Assembly: GCA_009837725.1 (NCBI GenBank)
Contig: VXSY01000036.1
Span: forward strand, 1-32,714
Length of the DNA: 32,714 bases
DNA from: Gammaproteobacteria bacterium
GTDB taxonomy: Bacteria; Pseudomonadota; Gammaproteobacteria; Pseudomonadales; Azotimanducaceae
Direction of reading: 5' to 3'
Shown here: piece after piece, positions 15,324-24,146 of the stretch
How positions within the stretch are numbered: the first letter of the stretch is position 1
How the letters are laid out: each line of letters opens with the position of its first letter
The notes under the pieces: model-generated
Database searches by the model: none
What the model saw: only the letters and a program-made list of their open reading frames with translations
Told to the model about the DNA's origin: nothing
Program-made: the position numbers and the translations under genes

Positions 15324-16522
15324 CCATCGCCGTCGCCAACGTAGTCAAGCACGCTCTGCTGGAAGTGGGCAACGGGCGATTCCGCGCCGGGGCCGTTCGC
15401 AAGCGGCCCTACCTGAAAATGGGGGGAGCGTAGATTGCGTTGGATCTTCTCGCAGATCCACATGTCTTCGATCTGGAAGTCGCCGGATTCCAGCGGATGC
15501 CGGTCGGCGTCGGCAAGTCGGTACACGGGCGGCTTCTTCGCAAAACTGGACTTCCGTGTTCCCGCCCGAGCGAGGACCTTGGCGATCCACCCTTTGGGGC
15601 TTGCCGGTGCCCAGTTCAAGGTGCGCATTCGGGTGGTTTCGGCATCGATGGGCTCGAGCACCGACGCGGAGATGCCCCAAGGGTTCGGCGTCAGAAACGT
15701 CAGCGGGAACAGCGCGACCACGCCGGGATACGTGGCCGGCGAGTGGCCTTGCAGACGCCGTGCGCCGGCGCCGTCCACCATTCGTTCCGTCAGAATGCTG
15801 CTCGACTGGGGCGGCCCGTCGCGCTCTGTCGAATACCACAAGGCGTGGCGGCCGGCCGGGTGCCACACGTTGCGGTCGGGATACAGCGGTCCCAAAGTGC
15901 CGTCGTGCAGGTAGCCGAGGTGGTAGCCGTCCACGGCGTTCTCGTAGAAGACTTTCCAATTGCAGGATATCTCGTAGGTGATCTCGCCGGCGAACTTCAG
16001 GCTGCCGTCTCCAAAATCGTGCGGCCAGGCGTGTTCGGCGAGTCCCGTCACCCACTCGGCGAACGGCTCCGGCGGCGAAGGGTGGGGGTTCACGTACACC
16101 ATGCCGAGATGCGCGCCAACGGACGCCGGGTGCAGCGAGAGTCCTTCCCGCCCCACGGCGCCGAAGCAGTCAGCCTCGTTCGAGACCGCTCGGAGGCCGC
16201 CGGAAAGGTCATAGGTCCAGCGGTGATAGGGGCAGCGAACCACCTTGCCCACGTTGCCCTTCCCCTCCACCACCTCGCAGCCTCGGTGCCGGCAGATGTT
16301 GTGGAAGGCGCGAAGCTCGCCCGAATCGTCCCGCAAGACGAAGAGTTGCTGACCTTGAATGCTCGTGGTGAGGAAGTCGCCGGGCCGCGCCAAGTCCGCT
16401 TCGATCCCCGCCCACACCCAGGCGCGGTCGAACAAGGTCCGGCGCTCCCGTTCCAGCCATTTGGGATCCGTGTAGGCGTCGGTAGGCAGGAGTTGCCGCG
16501 GTCTCTCGAAATCCCGGTTCAT
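15320..16522 (-). CDS. Rieske non-heme iron oxygenase, alpha (terminal oxygenase) subunit
   Basis: 400 residues. The Rieske [2Fe-2S] ligands are C77-x-H79 and C97-x2-H100 (NICRHRGC, RCPYHRWTYDL). The catalytic domain has the mononuclear iron site N195-x2-D198-x2-H201-x4-H206 (ENAVDGYHLGYLH), and the third ligand probably lies in QIEDMWICEKIQ. Such enzymes hydroxylate or demethylate aromatic or other organic substrates with electrons from a reductase, none of which is encoded here. Its ATG overlaps the stop of the upstream MFS gene (ATGA), implying translational coupling: the transporter probably imports the substrate. Substrate unknown; the architecture fits either aromatic dihydroxylases or carnitine/betaine-type oxygenases. 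Confidence 0.92.
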   Translation of the reverse strand: MNRDFERPRQLLPTDAYTDPKWLERERRTLFDRAWVWAGIEADLARPGDFLTTSIQGQQLFVLRDDSGELRAFHNICRHRGCEVVEGKGNVGKVVRCPYHRWTYDLSGGLRAVSNEADCFGAVGREGLSLHPASVGAHLGMVYVNPHPSPPEPFAEWVTGLAEHAWPHDFGDGSLKFAGEITYEISCNWKVFYENAVDGYHLGYLHDGTLGPLYPDRNVWHPAGRHALWYSTERDGPPQSSSILTERMVDGAGARRLQGHSPATYPGVVALFPLTFLTPNPWGISASVLEPIDAETTRMRTLNWAPASPKGWIAKVLARAGTRKSSFAKKPPVYRLADADRHPLESGDFQIEDMWICEKIQRNLRSPHFQVGPLANGPGAESPVAHFQQSVLDYVGDGDG

Positions 16523-17955
16523 TTCCCTTCCACTCCCTGCAAACGCGCACGATTCTCCTGTTCAAGCGCCTCCAGGTGTGCCACGTGGTCGCCTCGGCTC
16601 AGGCGGTAGAAGCGCAACACGGCGATGGAGGCGGCATAGAGGCAAGCCAGCAACGGGCCATACCACCAGCCCAGGCGCTCGACCATGTCCCGATCAAGCG
16701 TGGCGATCTCTTCCCCGCTTGGGAAGTTGATCACGGCGAGCACCAACCCGCCGAGCCACACGCCCATCCCTGCCGCCACCTTGCCGACGAAGGACAGCGT
16801 CGCCATGACGAGGCCCTCCTCGCGGCGCCCCACCGCCACCGCACGGGCATCGACCACGTCCGCCACCATGGATGCGGCCAAGGCACCGGTCATCACCGCA
16901 AGGACCACCTGCAGCACGCCAAGCACCACCAGCGCCGGGAACCGTGCCGGGTGCCCGTCGGACGGGAACGCGCCGGTCAGGTCCGCAATCACCGGCCCGC
17001 AGACGACCAGAATGGAGAGCACGGAAAACTGGATCATGCGCAGCTTCTTGTCGCTGCCGAGGCCAACGCGAGGCAGCAAAACGATCGCGGCAACCGGCGC
17101 CAGCAACTGCGCCGCCAGAATCGTGCGTATCTCCTCGCTGCCAAGGCCCCAGAACCAAGGCTGCATGTACGCCCAAAGCGCGCTGGAGGTGCCGCCGGCA
17201 ATCGCCCCCAGGGCCGCGCTCGCCACCAGGATGATCAAATTGCGGTCGCGCAGCGTCGCCGCCATCTCGGCGAGTGCTCGGCCACCGGACTGCGTGCGGG
17301 GAGGCGGCTTCGCGAGGGCAGGGATGCGTCGGTGGGTGGCCGCCGCGGCCAGCGCGAGGCAGAGGCACACCGCGAGGGCCGCGACAGCACCGGCGTCTTC
17401 GTAGCCGGCCCGACGCAGGACGCCTGCCCCGTCCGGGTAGTCCGGCGTGTCGGCCAGCCACCAGGCATACATCGCCACCGAGATGAGCGTGCCGAAAAAC
17501 CACGCGGCACCTACCGAATAGTTCATGAGCCTCGTACGCTCGTCGTAGTCCGGCGCGAGCTCTGGCAAGAGCGCGTTGAACGGCACCGAATGCATCGTCA
17601 GCGACAGTCTGAGGCCCACGGTGAAGACGAGCAGCCACGCGAACGTGCCGGCTTCCGACAGTTCCGGCGGCACCCACAGGGCGTAGTAGCAAACCGCAAC
17701 CGGTACCACGGAGGCATACAGCAGCGGGTGGCGGCGGCCAAGACGGCTGCGGATGTGATCCGACCAGCGTCCTACCAAAGGATCCGAAACCGCGTCGACA
17801 ACCAATGCCAGCAGCAGCGCGAAACCCGCGAGCGAAGGGTCGAGGCCCACCACTTGGCTGTAGTAGATCAGCAGGAAGAACGCGATGCCGTTACTGACGA
17901 GCCCCAAGGCAGTGCCGGATGCGCCAAAAGCCAGAGTATTGGACGCAAGTCGCAT
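16519..17955 (-). CDS. GPH-family (MFS) cation symporter
   Basis: 478 residues from ATG 17955, chosen because the first membrane helix (LGLVSNGIAFFLLIYYSQVV) begins soon after and the AGGGG of AGGGGCGCTTG lies upstream; the frame extends upstream without recognisable sequence. It shows the glycoside-pentoside-hexuronide transporter signature: DAVSDPLVGRWSD (54-66), then RSRLGRRHPLLY (69-80), repeated hydrophobic helices throughout, and a C-terminal cytosolic tail. The family imports sugars, uronides, or sulfonated and other organic compounds with Na+ or H+. It is first in a two-gene operon with the Rieske oxygenase (stop/start ATGA), so it likely feeds that enzyme. Confidence 0.88.
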   Translation of the reverse strand: MRLASNTLAFGASGTALGLVSNGIAFFLLIYYSQVVGLDPSLAGFALLLALVVDAVSDPLVGRWSDHIRSRLGRRHPLLYASVVPVAVCYYALWVPPELSEAGTFAWLLVFTVGLRLSLTMHSVPFNALLPELAPDYDERTRLMNYSVGAAWFFGTLISVAMYAWWLADTPDYPDGAGVLRRAGYEDAGAVAALAVCLCLALAAAATHRRIPALAKPPPRTQSGGRALAEMAATLRDRNLIILVASAALGAIAGGTSSALWAYMQPWFWGLGSEEIRTILAAQLLAPVAAIVLLPRVGLGSDKKLRMIQFSVLSILVVCGPVIADLTGAFPSDGHPARFPALVVLGVLQVVLAVMTGALAASMVADVVDARAVAVGRREEGLVMATLSFVGKVAAGMGVWLGGLVLAVINFPSGEEIATLDRDMVERLGWWYGPLLACLYAASIAVLRFYRLSRGDHVAHLEALEQENRARLQGVEGK

Positions 17956-18098
17956 CAAGCGCCCCTGTCGCCAGGAGAACGCGCGCCGGCACGAATGAAC
18001 GCGAACAGGAGATCCATGGTCGCTTGGCGCATGCTCGCCTCCTGTCCCTTCCGTCCCTCGCAGTGTACCGTTCGTCCCAACATTTTCGGGAGACTTGA

Positions 18099-18964
18099 GG
18101 GACCGAGCAAGAGCGACAGCGCTACCACCGCGACGGCGTCGTGCATTTGCCGGGTTTCCTCGACGACGACTGGCTCGGGCGACTGGAGGCGGCCTACGCG
18201 GAGGAAATGTCGGTCGATCAGACAGAGCTCCACGTGGTGGATTTCCATGCGCTCGCACCGATGATCGAGGCGACCGGCGCCGAGTTCGTCACTCCGGGCG
18301 TCGAGTCGGCGACGGGCGACTCTGCATCAACAGCTTCAACTGGCGGCGGCTGCCAAGATTGGCGGCCCTTTGCTGCGGGCCGCCGCTGCCGGAGAGGATC
18401 GCGAGTCTCATGCAGTCGCAGCGAATCAACTTCTACGGCGAACAACTGTTCCTCAAGGAAACAGGCTCGCTGCACCGCACGGCGTTCCACCAACACACGC
18501 CCTACTTCCACGTGATCGGCGAGAAGTGCTGCACCGTCTCGATTCCGCTCGACGCCGTGAACGCCGACAACGGCATGATGGCGTACGTCCGGGGCTCCCA
18601 CCGCTGGCAGCGCCATGCCCCCAACGGCTTCGTGACCCCAATTCCGCTATACGGAACCCCTTTGCCGAAGCTGCCGGACATCGAAGGCGACAACGCCGGG
18701 TACGACATCGTGCATTACGCCACCGAGCCCGGCGACATCATCGTCCACCACGCCAACACGGTGCACAGCGCAAGCGGCAACACCACCGACCGAGACCGAC
18801 GCGCCCATTCGCTTCATTACCTCGGCGACGATGTCCGCTACCGGGAACGCCAAGGGATGGCGCTGGACCTCGGCAAGTCGCCCACCCTCAAGGAAGGCGA
18901 TCGCATGGACAGCGAGGAACTCCCCTTGGTGTGGTCACGGGAGCAAGGCTACGTGGCCGCGTGA
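18099..18964 (+). pseudogene. Phytanoyl-CoA dioxygenase (PhyH)-family gene, frameshifted
   Basis: The N-terminal part reads EQERQRYHRDGVVHLPGFLD then DDWLGRLEAAYAEEM, a typical PhyH opening. The frame has a TGA at 18096 and its only early start is GTG 18141, already inside the domain. Near 18310 one missing G (GGG where GGGG is needed) moves the rest into another frame: CINSFNWRRLP, QRINFYGEQLFLKETGSLHR, TAFHQHTPYFHV, DNGMMAYVRGSHRWQ, EPGDIIVHHANTVHSASGN, and an Arg-containing tail, ending at 18964. The usual iron ligand motif HxD is HQH here, so the Asp ligand is absent; the distal His is present. Intact relatives are Fe(II)/2-oxoglutarate oxygenases. Both the frameshift and the altered motif suggest loss of function. 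Confidence 0.7.
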
Positions 18965-18970
18965 GAGTCG

Positions 18971-19303
18971 CTACTCGCTACCGTCGATGGCGGCGATCAT
19001 GTGCTCCACGCGACGCGTCGCGCGGTTTGCATCGCCGTTTCTGAGTGCCTGTACCGCCCGCTTGCAGTGCTCGAGAGCAACGTCGATGCTCTCTGCGGCC
19101 TCGGAATCCTCCGCTTCCTCCGCAGCGCTCGCCGCTCGACGGAGGACTTTGCAGGCGCGTGGCACCGTCCCCATCATCCTGACGGCGTTGCCGTCACCTT
19201 CGCGTGCGAGTTCGATAGCTTGCTGAAGGTCGTCGGCGACGTCCGCGGTCGCCGGTGCCGCAAGCAGCAGTGCTGCGATGGCAAGTCCAAGTGCGTGCTT
19301 CAT
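18971..19303 (-). CDS. Small exported helical protein of unknown function
   Basis: 110 residues from ATG 19303, preceded by GGGGGAAAG and giving a clean signal peptide (MKHALGLAIAALLLAAPATA); a longer frame upstream lacks sense. The mature part is a helical hairpin-like stretch rich in Ala, Glu and Arg (DDLQQAIELAREGDGNAVRM, CKVLRRAASAAEEAEDSEAA, CKRAVQALRNGDANRATRR), with two cysteines (C50 and C80) that could form a disulfide in the periplasm. No family recognised. It is convergent with the PhyH pseudogene (6 bp apart) and divergent from mfd. Confidence 0.65.
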   Translation of the reverse strand: MKHALGLAIAALLLAAPATADVADDLQQAIELAREGDGNAVRMMGTVPRACKVLRRAASAAEEAEDSEAAESIDVALEHCKRAVQALRNGDANRATRRVEHMIAAIDGSE

Positions 19304-19573
19304 TTCTTTCCCCCGGTGCCTCGAGTTGCTCGATGCCGGCTTTGAGCCAAAGGGGGCGATGTGGGCGCGGTGGCGTCTCCGAAGCGGCCACGGCCTTGCT
19401 GGCAATGCACTCGCAACCCCATGCCAGGCAAGGTGGTGGCGTTTTGGGCGTCATCTAACCGTGAGTCGATCCCCAAAAAGGCGGTTGGCCGTGTCCAAAG
19501 ATTACCACGCCCATCGCCACACGTCAGCGACCAAACCCATAGGCGACCCGCGCGGGCGTTAGAATGCGTAACG

Positions 19574-22500
19574 ATGCAAACCTCCCCACCGGAAGTGGAA
19601 GCTCCGGCGCCGCGTTCAGTCCGCCATTGGCAAGGGCTGCAAGGTGCTGCCGGCAGTCTTGAACTGGCGAACCTGGCCGCGGCTTCGCGGCGCCTGTTCG
19701 TGTGCGTTGCCGCCGACGCGGAAGGCGCCGTGCGCGCGCGTGAGGAGATTGGCTGCTTTGCGCCCGACGACCTTCCGGTTCACGCCCTGCCGGAGTGGGA
19801 GACGCTCCCCTACGACCACTTCTCGCCGCATCAGGACATCGTCTCCGAGCGGCTCGCGACGCTGCACGAACTGCCGCGCCTGCACCACGGTGTGCTGGTG
19901 GTTACGGCGGCGACGCTGGTGCAGCGCCTGGCGCCGGTGCGGTTCGTGCAGGAGCAATCGCTAGTGGTGGAGGTGGGGCAGACGTTGAACCTCGCCGCCG
20001 AGCGCGAGAGGCTGGCGCGAGCTGGCTATCGCGCCGTGTCCACGGTGGCCGAACGCGGCGAGTTTGCGGTGCGGGGCTCGTTGCTCGACATCTTCCCCAT
20101 GGGTGCGCCCAACCCCGTGCGAGTGGACCTGTTCGACGACGAAGTGGACAGCCTGCGGACGTTCGATGCCGACAGCCAGCGCACCATTGCCGAAACCGAG
20201 GCCGTGCGCGTGCTGCCGGCCTTGGAAGTGCCGCTCGATGTCGACGGCGTTGCCCGCTTCCGCGCCAAGTGGCACACCACCTTCGACGTGGATGTGCGCC
20301 GCTGCCAGATCTATCAGGAGGTGAGCGAGGGGGTCGCGTCACAGGGCGTGGAGTATTACCTGCCGCTCTTCTTCGAGACCACGTCCGTGCTCACCGACCA
20401 CTTGCCGGAAGACGCCGTGCTGGTGGTGGAGGACAACACCGAAGCGGCAGTGGCGCACCACCTCGCGGACGTGGGGAGGCGCTACGAGTCGCTGCGGCAC
20501 GACATAGAGCGGCCCATTCTTCCGCCATCGGAGCTCTGCTTGACGAGCGACGAGCTACGCCAGCGGATGGCTCCCTTCGCCCGCATCTGCCTCGACAAGA
20601 CCGGCGAGAAACGCCGCGGTCGGGTGGCGTTTGCCAGTCGGGAACTGCCGGAACTGGCGGCAAATCACCGCGCTCGCGACCCCATGCGCAGCCTGCGGGC
20701 GTTCGTCGGCAATGCGTCGGCGCGGATCGCGCTCACGGCCGAGAGCGCCGGTCGGCGGGCGCATCTGGACGATCTGCTGCGCCGCGCCGGCATCGTTACC
20801 AACGAGATCGACGACATCCGCGAATTCCTGCGTGGCACCGAGGCGCAGCAAGACGCGAGCCGTCCGGTGCTGGCGGTGGCGCCGCTCGAACGCGGCCTCT
20901 GGCTGGGCGACATCGCCATCGTCACGGAGACGGAGATCCTTGGCCACCGCCACGAGAGCGCCGCCGAAGCGGGCCGGCGTGCCGGGGTGGACCCGGACGC
21001 GGTCATTCGCCATATGACCGAACTGAACATCGGCGCGCCCGTGGTGCATCTCGACCACGGCGTGGGGCGCTATCGCGGGCTCGTCACCCTCACCATCGAC
21101 GGCTATCCGATGGAGTTCCTGTGCCTCGAATACGCCGAAGAGGCCAAGGTCTACGTGCCGGTGACTGCGCTGCATCTTGTTTCCCGCTACACCGGCGCGG
21201 GTGAGGAGAACGCCCCGCTCCACCGGCTCGGCTCCGATCAGTGGGACAAGGCCAAGCGCCGCGCTGCGGAGAAGGTGCACGACGTGGCGGCGGAGCTGCT
21301 CGACATCTACGCCCGCCGCGAGGCGTCCGAGAGCTTCGCCTTCGGTGCCCCGGCGGACGACTACCAACGCTTCTGCGAACAGTTCCCCTTCGATGCGACG
21401 CCGGATCAGGCCACGGCCATCGATGCTGTGATCGACGACCTCACCTCCCGCCGCGCCACGGATCGCCTGATCTGCGGCGATGTCGGCTTCGGCAAGACGG
21501 AAGTGGCCATGCGGGCCGCGTTCCTGGCGGTGCAGAGCGGCAAGCAGGTGGCGGTGCTGACGCCGACAACGCTCTTGGCGCAGCAGCACTTCGAGACCTT
21601 CTCGGACCGCTTCGCGGATTGGCCCATAAGTGTGGGTGCCGTCTCCCGCCTGCGCGCCGACAAGGAAGTGAAGGCGCTGGCCGAAGAGCTCGCGAACGGT
21701 CGCCTCGATGTCGTCATCGGCACCCACCGCCTGCTCTCGGCACAGTTCCGCTTCCGCAATCTCGGCCTCATCGTCATCGACGAGGAGCACCGCTTCGGCG
21801 TGCGACAGAAAGAACGCCTGAAGAGCCTGCGGGCGGAAGCCGACGTGCTGACACTCACCGCGACGCCCATTCCGCGCACGCTGAACATCGCCATGAGTGG
21901 CTTGCGGGACCTTTCCATCATCGCCACCCCACCGGCGCGGCGGCTGGCCATCAAGACCTTCGTCATGCGCCGCTCGCGCAGTCTCGTAACCGAAGCCGTT
22001 AGCCGGGAGCTCGCGCGCGGCGGCCAGGTGTTCTACGTCCACAACGAGATCCGCTCCATCGAACGGGTGGCCGCGGAGATCAAGGAACTTGCGCCCCAGG
22101 CGCGCATCGGCGTCGGTCACGGTCAGATGCCGAAGCGCGAGTTGGAACGGGTGATGACCGACTTCTACCACCGCCGGGTGAACGTCCTGGTCTGCACCAC
22201 CATCGTCGAGAACGGCCTCGACATCCCCAACGCCAACACCATCGTCATCGAGCGGGCAGATCGCTTTGGGCTCGCGCAGCTACACCAGTTGCGCGGCCGG
22301 GTGGGCCGCTCGCACCGCCAGGCCTATGCCTATCTGCTCACCCCAGACCCCCGCGAGATGACGCCGGATGCCCGCAAGCGGCTCGACGCCATCGAGACCT
22401 CCGGTGAACTCGGCATCGGCTTCACCCTCGCCACCCATGACCTCGAGATCCGCGGCGCCGGCGAGCTCTTGGGGGATGACCAGTCCGGTCAGATCGAGAC

Positions 22501-23131
22501 CATCGGCTTCTCCCTCTACATGGACATGCTCGAACGCGCCGTCAAGGCCATCCGCTCCGGCACGACGCCGAACCTCACCGAACCCCTCGACACCAGCCAC
22601 GACGTGAACCTGCACGTGCCGGCGCTGATACCGGACGACTATCTGCCCGACGTTCACATGCGCCTCATCATGTACAAGCGCATCAGCAACGCGGCGACGG
22701 TAGAGGCCCTCGACGAACTCAAGATCGAGATGATCGACCGCTTTGGCCTGCTGCCCGATCCGCTCCGCAACCTGTTCCGTACCACCGCGCTGAAGGTCGC
22801 CGCCGGCGCCATCGGCATCGCACGCATCGACGTGGGAAGAGGCGGCGGCCGCCTCGAGTTCGCCCCGGACCCGCGAGCAGATGCCCTTGCACTGGTGCGT
22901 TTGGTGCAGGCGGAACCCGGCACCTACCAGCTCCAAGGAGGCGCCCGCAACGAATCCACCAGTCGCCTGCGCATGTCCCGGTCGCTCGAGGAGCCCGAGA
23001 AGCGGTTCCAGTTCGTGGAGGAACTCGTGGAGCGGCTCACGCCGAGGGAGGAAGGTGAGGAGGCTTCTCCGGGCCTTGCGTCCATGGATGCCGAAGCCGG
23101 CCGCTGGGCCACCCGCGCTGCGGGTGCGTAG
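19574..23131 (+). CDS. mfd: Transcription-repair coupling factor Mfd
   Basis: 1185 residues from ATG 19574, slightly longer than E. coli Mfd. Order of parts: the UvrB-like N-terminal module (LPEWETLPYDHFSPHQDIVS and GEFAVRGSLLDIFPMG); the CarD-like RNA-polymerase-interacting domain (GAPVVHLDHGVGRYRGL, about 484-500); the RecG-like translocase with Walker A GDVGFGKTEVAMRA near 636 and DEEHRFG near 736; motifs LTATPIPRTLNIAMSGLRD, GRVGRSHRQAYAYLLTP and GAGELLGDDQSGQIETIGF; and a C-terminal TRCF domain. Mfd removes RNA polymerase stalled at DNA lesions and recruits UvrA. An alternative upstream start in the same frame would add 71 non-conserved residues. csiV follows with overlapping ends, as in other gammaproteobacteria. 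Confidence 0.97.
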   Translation: MQTSPPEVEAPAPRSVRHWQGLQGAAGSLELANLAAASRRLFVCVAADAEGAVRAREEIGCFAPDDLPVHALPEWETLPYDHFSPHQDIVSERLATLHELPRLHHGVLVVTAATLVQRLAPVRFVQEQSLVVEVGQTLNLAAERERLARAGYRAVSTVAERGEFAVRGSLLDIFPMGAPNPVRVDLFDDEVDSLRTFDADSQRTIAETEAVRVLPALEVPLDVDGVARFRAKWHTTFDVDVRRCQIYQEVSEGVASQGVEYYLPLFFETTSVLTDHLPEDAVLVVEDNTEAAVAHHLADVGRRYESLRHDIERPILPPSELCLTSDELRQRMAPFARICLDKTGEKRRGRVAFASRELPELAANHRARDPMRSLRAFVGNASARIALTAESAGRRAHLDDLLRRAGIVTNEIDDIREFLRGTEAQQDASRPVLAVAPLERGLWLGDIAIVTETEILGHRHESAAEAGRRAGVDPDAVIRHMTELNIGAPVVHLDHGVGRYRGLVTLTIDGYPMEFLCLEYAEEAKVYVPVTALHLVSRYTGAGEENAPLHRLGSDQWDKAKRRAAEKVHDVAAELLDIYARREASESFAFGAPADDYQRFCEQFPFDATPDQATAIDAVIDDLTSRRATDRLICGDVGFGKTEVAMRAAFLAVQSGKQVAVLTPTTLLAQQHFETFSDRFADWPISVGAVSRLRADKEVKALAEELANGRLDVVIGTHRLLSAQFRFRNLGLIVIDEEHRFGVRQKERLKSLRAEADVLTLTATPIPRTLNIAMSGLRDLSIIATPPARRLAIKTFVMRRSRSLVTEAVSRELARGGQVFYVHNEIRSIERVAAEIKELAPQARIGVGHGQMPKRELERVMTDFYHRRVNVLVCTTIVENGLDIPNANTIVIERADRFGLAQLHQLRGRVGRSHRQAYAYLLTPDPREMTPDARKRLDAIETSGELGIGFTLATHDLEIRGAGELLGDDQSGQIETIGFSLYMDMLERAVKAIRSGTTPNLTEPLDTSHDVNLHVPALIPDDYLPDVHMRLIMYKRISNAATVEALDELKIEMIDRFGLLPDPLRNLFRTTALKVAAGAIGIARIDVGRGGGRLEFAPDPRADALALVRLVQAEPGTYQLQGGARNESTSRLRMSRSLEEPEKRFQFVEELVERLTPREEGEEASPGLASMDAEAGRWATRAAGA

Positions 23132-24146
23132 CTACTCTGGAGCGAGGGCGTCTCGACGCGCCCGAAGCGCGCGCCCAAAGACCCTAGGGGTCTTCCTCGT
23201 CCTGACGCTGGCAGGCGCAGCGACCGTGGCGGCGGTCCTCCCCACCGAAGTCGAACGCATGCGAGATGCCCTGTGGGTCCGAGTGGAAATGATCGCGTTC
23301 ACGCGGGACGACACCGGCACTGCGCCAGAGCATCTAGTGGCACACCTGCACCTGCCGAATCAGACCATCGCGCGCGCCGTCGTGCCGCGGGAGGAGCCTC
23401 CGCATGGCTGCGGCTACGGTGCCGCGCCGCCGGCATCGCCAGTTCTCCTAACCCCCGCCGGCCGGCCAGAACGCCCCGCCTGGATGAAGCCCATCCCCCA
23501 TCCCGACTGCGAAGGCATCGGCGAGCAACCTGCTCTGCCCCGCACCTATTGGCCCGCCATCCCCATCACGGCATTCGGCAACGACTTCCATTCCGCCGCT
23601 CTGCACTCCTGCTTCGAGGATGGCCGCACGCCGCGCTTCCCTGCCGCTAGCCGTGCCGTGGTAGAACCGGACGACGAGACCCTTGCACAATGGAAAGCAC
23701 GGGACCAGGCGCAAATGCACTACGAGGAATTGCGCGAGGCGATGCTTCAAGTCTGGTCCGGGGTTCGTTCGCTGCAAGGCGTTCGCGACACCCTCGCCCG
23801 GCAATTCCGCGTCCTCGCCGCCGGTGCATGGCGGCAGCGCACCGAACCGCCCCGCTCCGCCACGTCCATGCTGGTGCAGCTCGGCCCAAAACGCGCCAAC
23901 GGCCGACACGAGATCGAGGGCACGCTGAGGTTAACCGCCCGCCCCTATCCTCAGTTCGAGGTGCTCCTGACCCGGGCTCTGCCTAGCGGGGGCCTCGCGC
24001 TCATGCAGGAGAACCGCCGCCTCGCCGACGGCGAACTGCACTATCTCGACCATCCGGCATTCGGCCTTCTGGTGCAGATCGACCCCATCGAGGAGCCGCC
24101 AGAGCTAGCCGCCGCCCTCGAGGAACTCGGCTACGAGCCGCGCTAG
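23124..24146 (+). CDS. csiV: CsiV-family (peptidoglycan-binding, cell-division-associated) protein
   Basis: About 340 residues. It begins with GTG 23124, overlapping the mfd stop, and has an N-terminal hydrophobic signal segment (TLGVFLVLTLAGAATVAAV). The first domain opens ALWVRVEMIAF, matching the YxVEvIlF start of CsiV, and the diagnostic C-terminal motif is NRRLADGELHYLDHPAFGLL followed by VQID. In Vibrio cholerae CsiV is a periplasmic peptidoglycan-binding protein involved in cell shape and D-amino-acid control. The csiV-mfd neighbourhood is conserved in gammaproteobacteria and supports the call. The start codon is uncertain. The last 42 bp overlap the convergent phosphorylase gene. Confidence 0.75.
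   Translation: MRSYSGARASRRARSARPKTLGVFLVLTLAGAATVAAVLPTEVERMRDALWVRVEMIAFTRDDTGTAPEHLVAHLHLPNQTIARAVVPREEPPHGCGYGAAPPASPVLLTPAGRPERPAWMKPIPHPDCEGIGEQPALPRTYWPAIPITAFGNDFHSAALHSCFEDGRTPRFPAASRAVVEPDDETLAQWKARDQAQMHYEELREAMLQVWSGVRSLQGVRDTLARQFRVLAAGAWRQRTEPPRSATSMLVQLGPKRANGRHEIEGTLRLTARPYPQFEVLLTRALPSGGLALMQENRRLADGELHYLDHPAFGLLVQIDPIEEPPELAAALEELGYEPR

Noticed and set aside
16576-18264. A long open frame antisense to the GPH transporter gene
   Set aside because: Arises from GC-rich codon bias; composition is low-complexity Arg/Gln/His-rich, while the opposite strand encodes a clear transporter.
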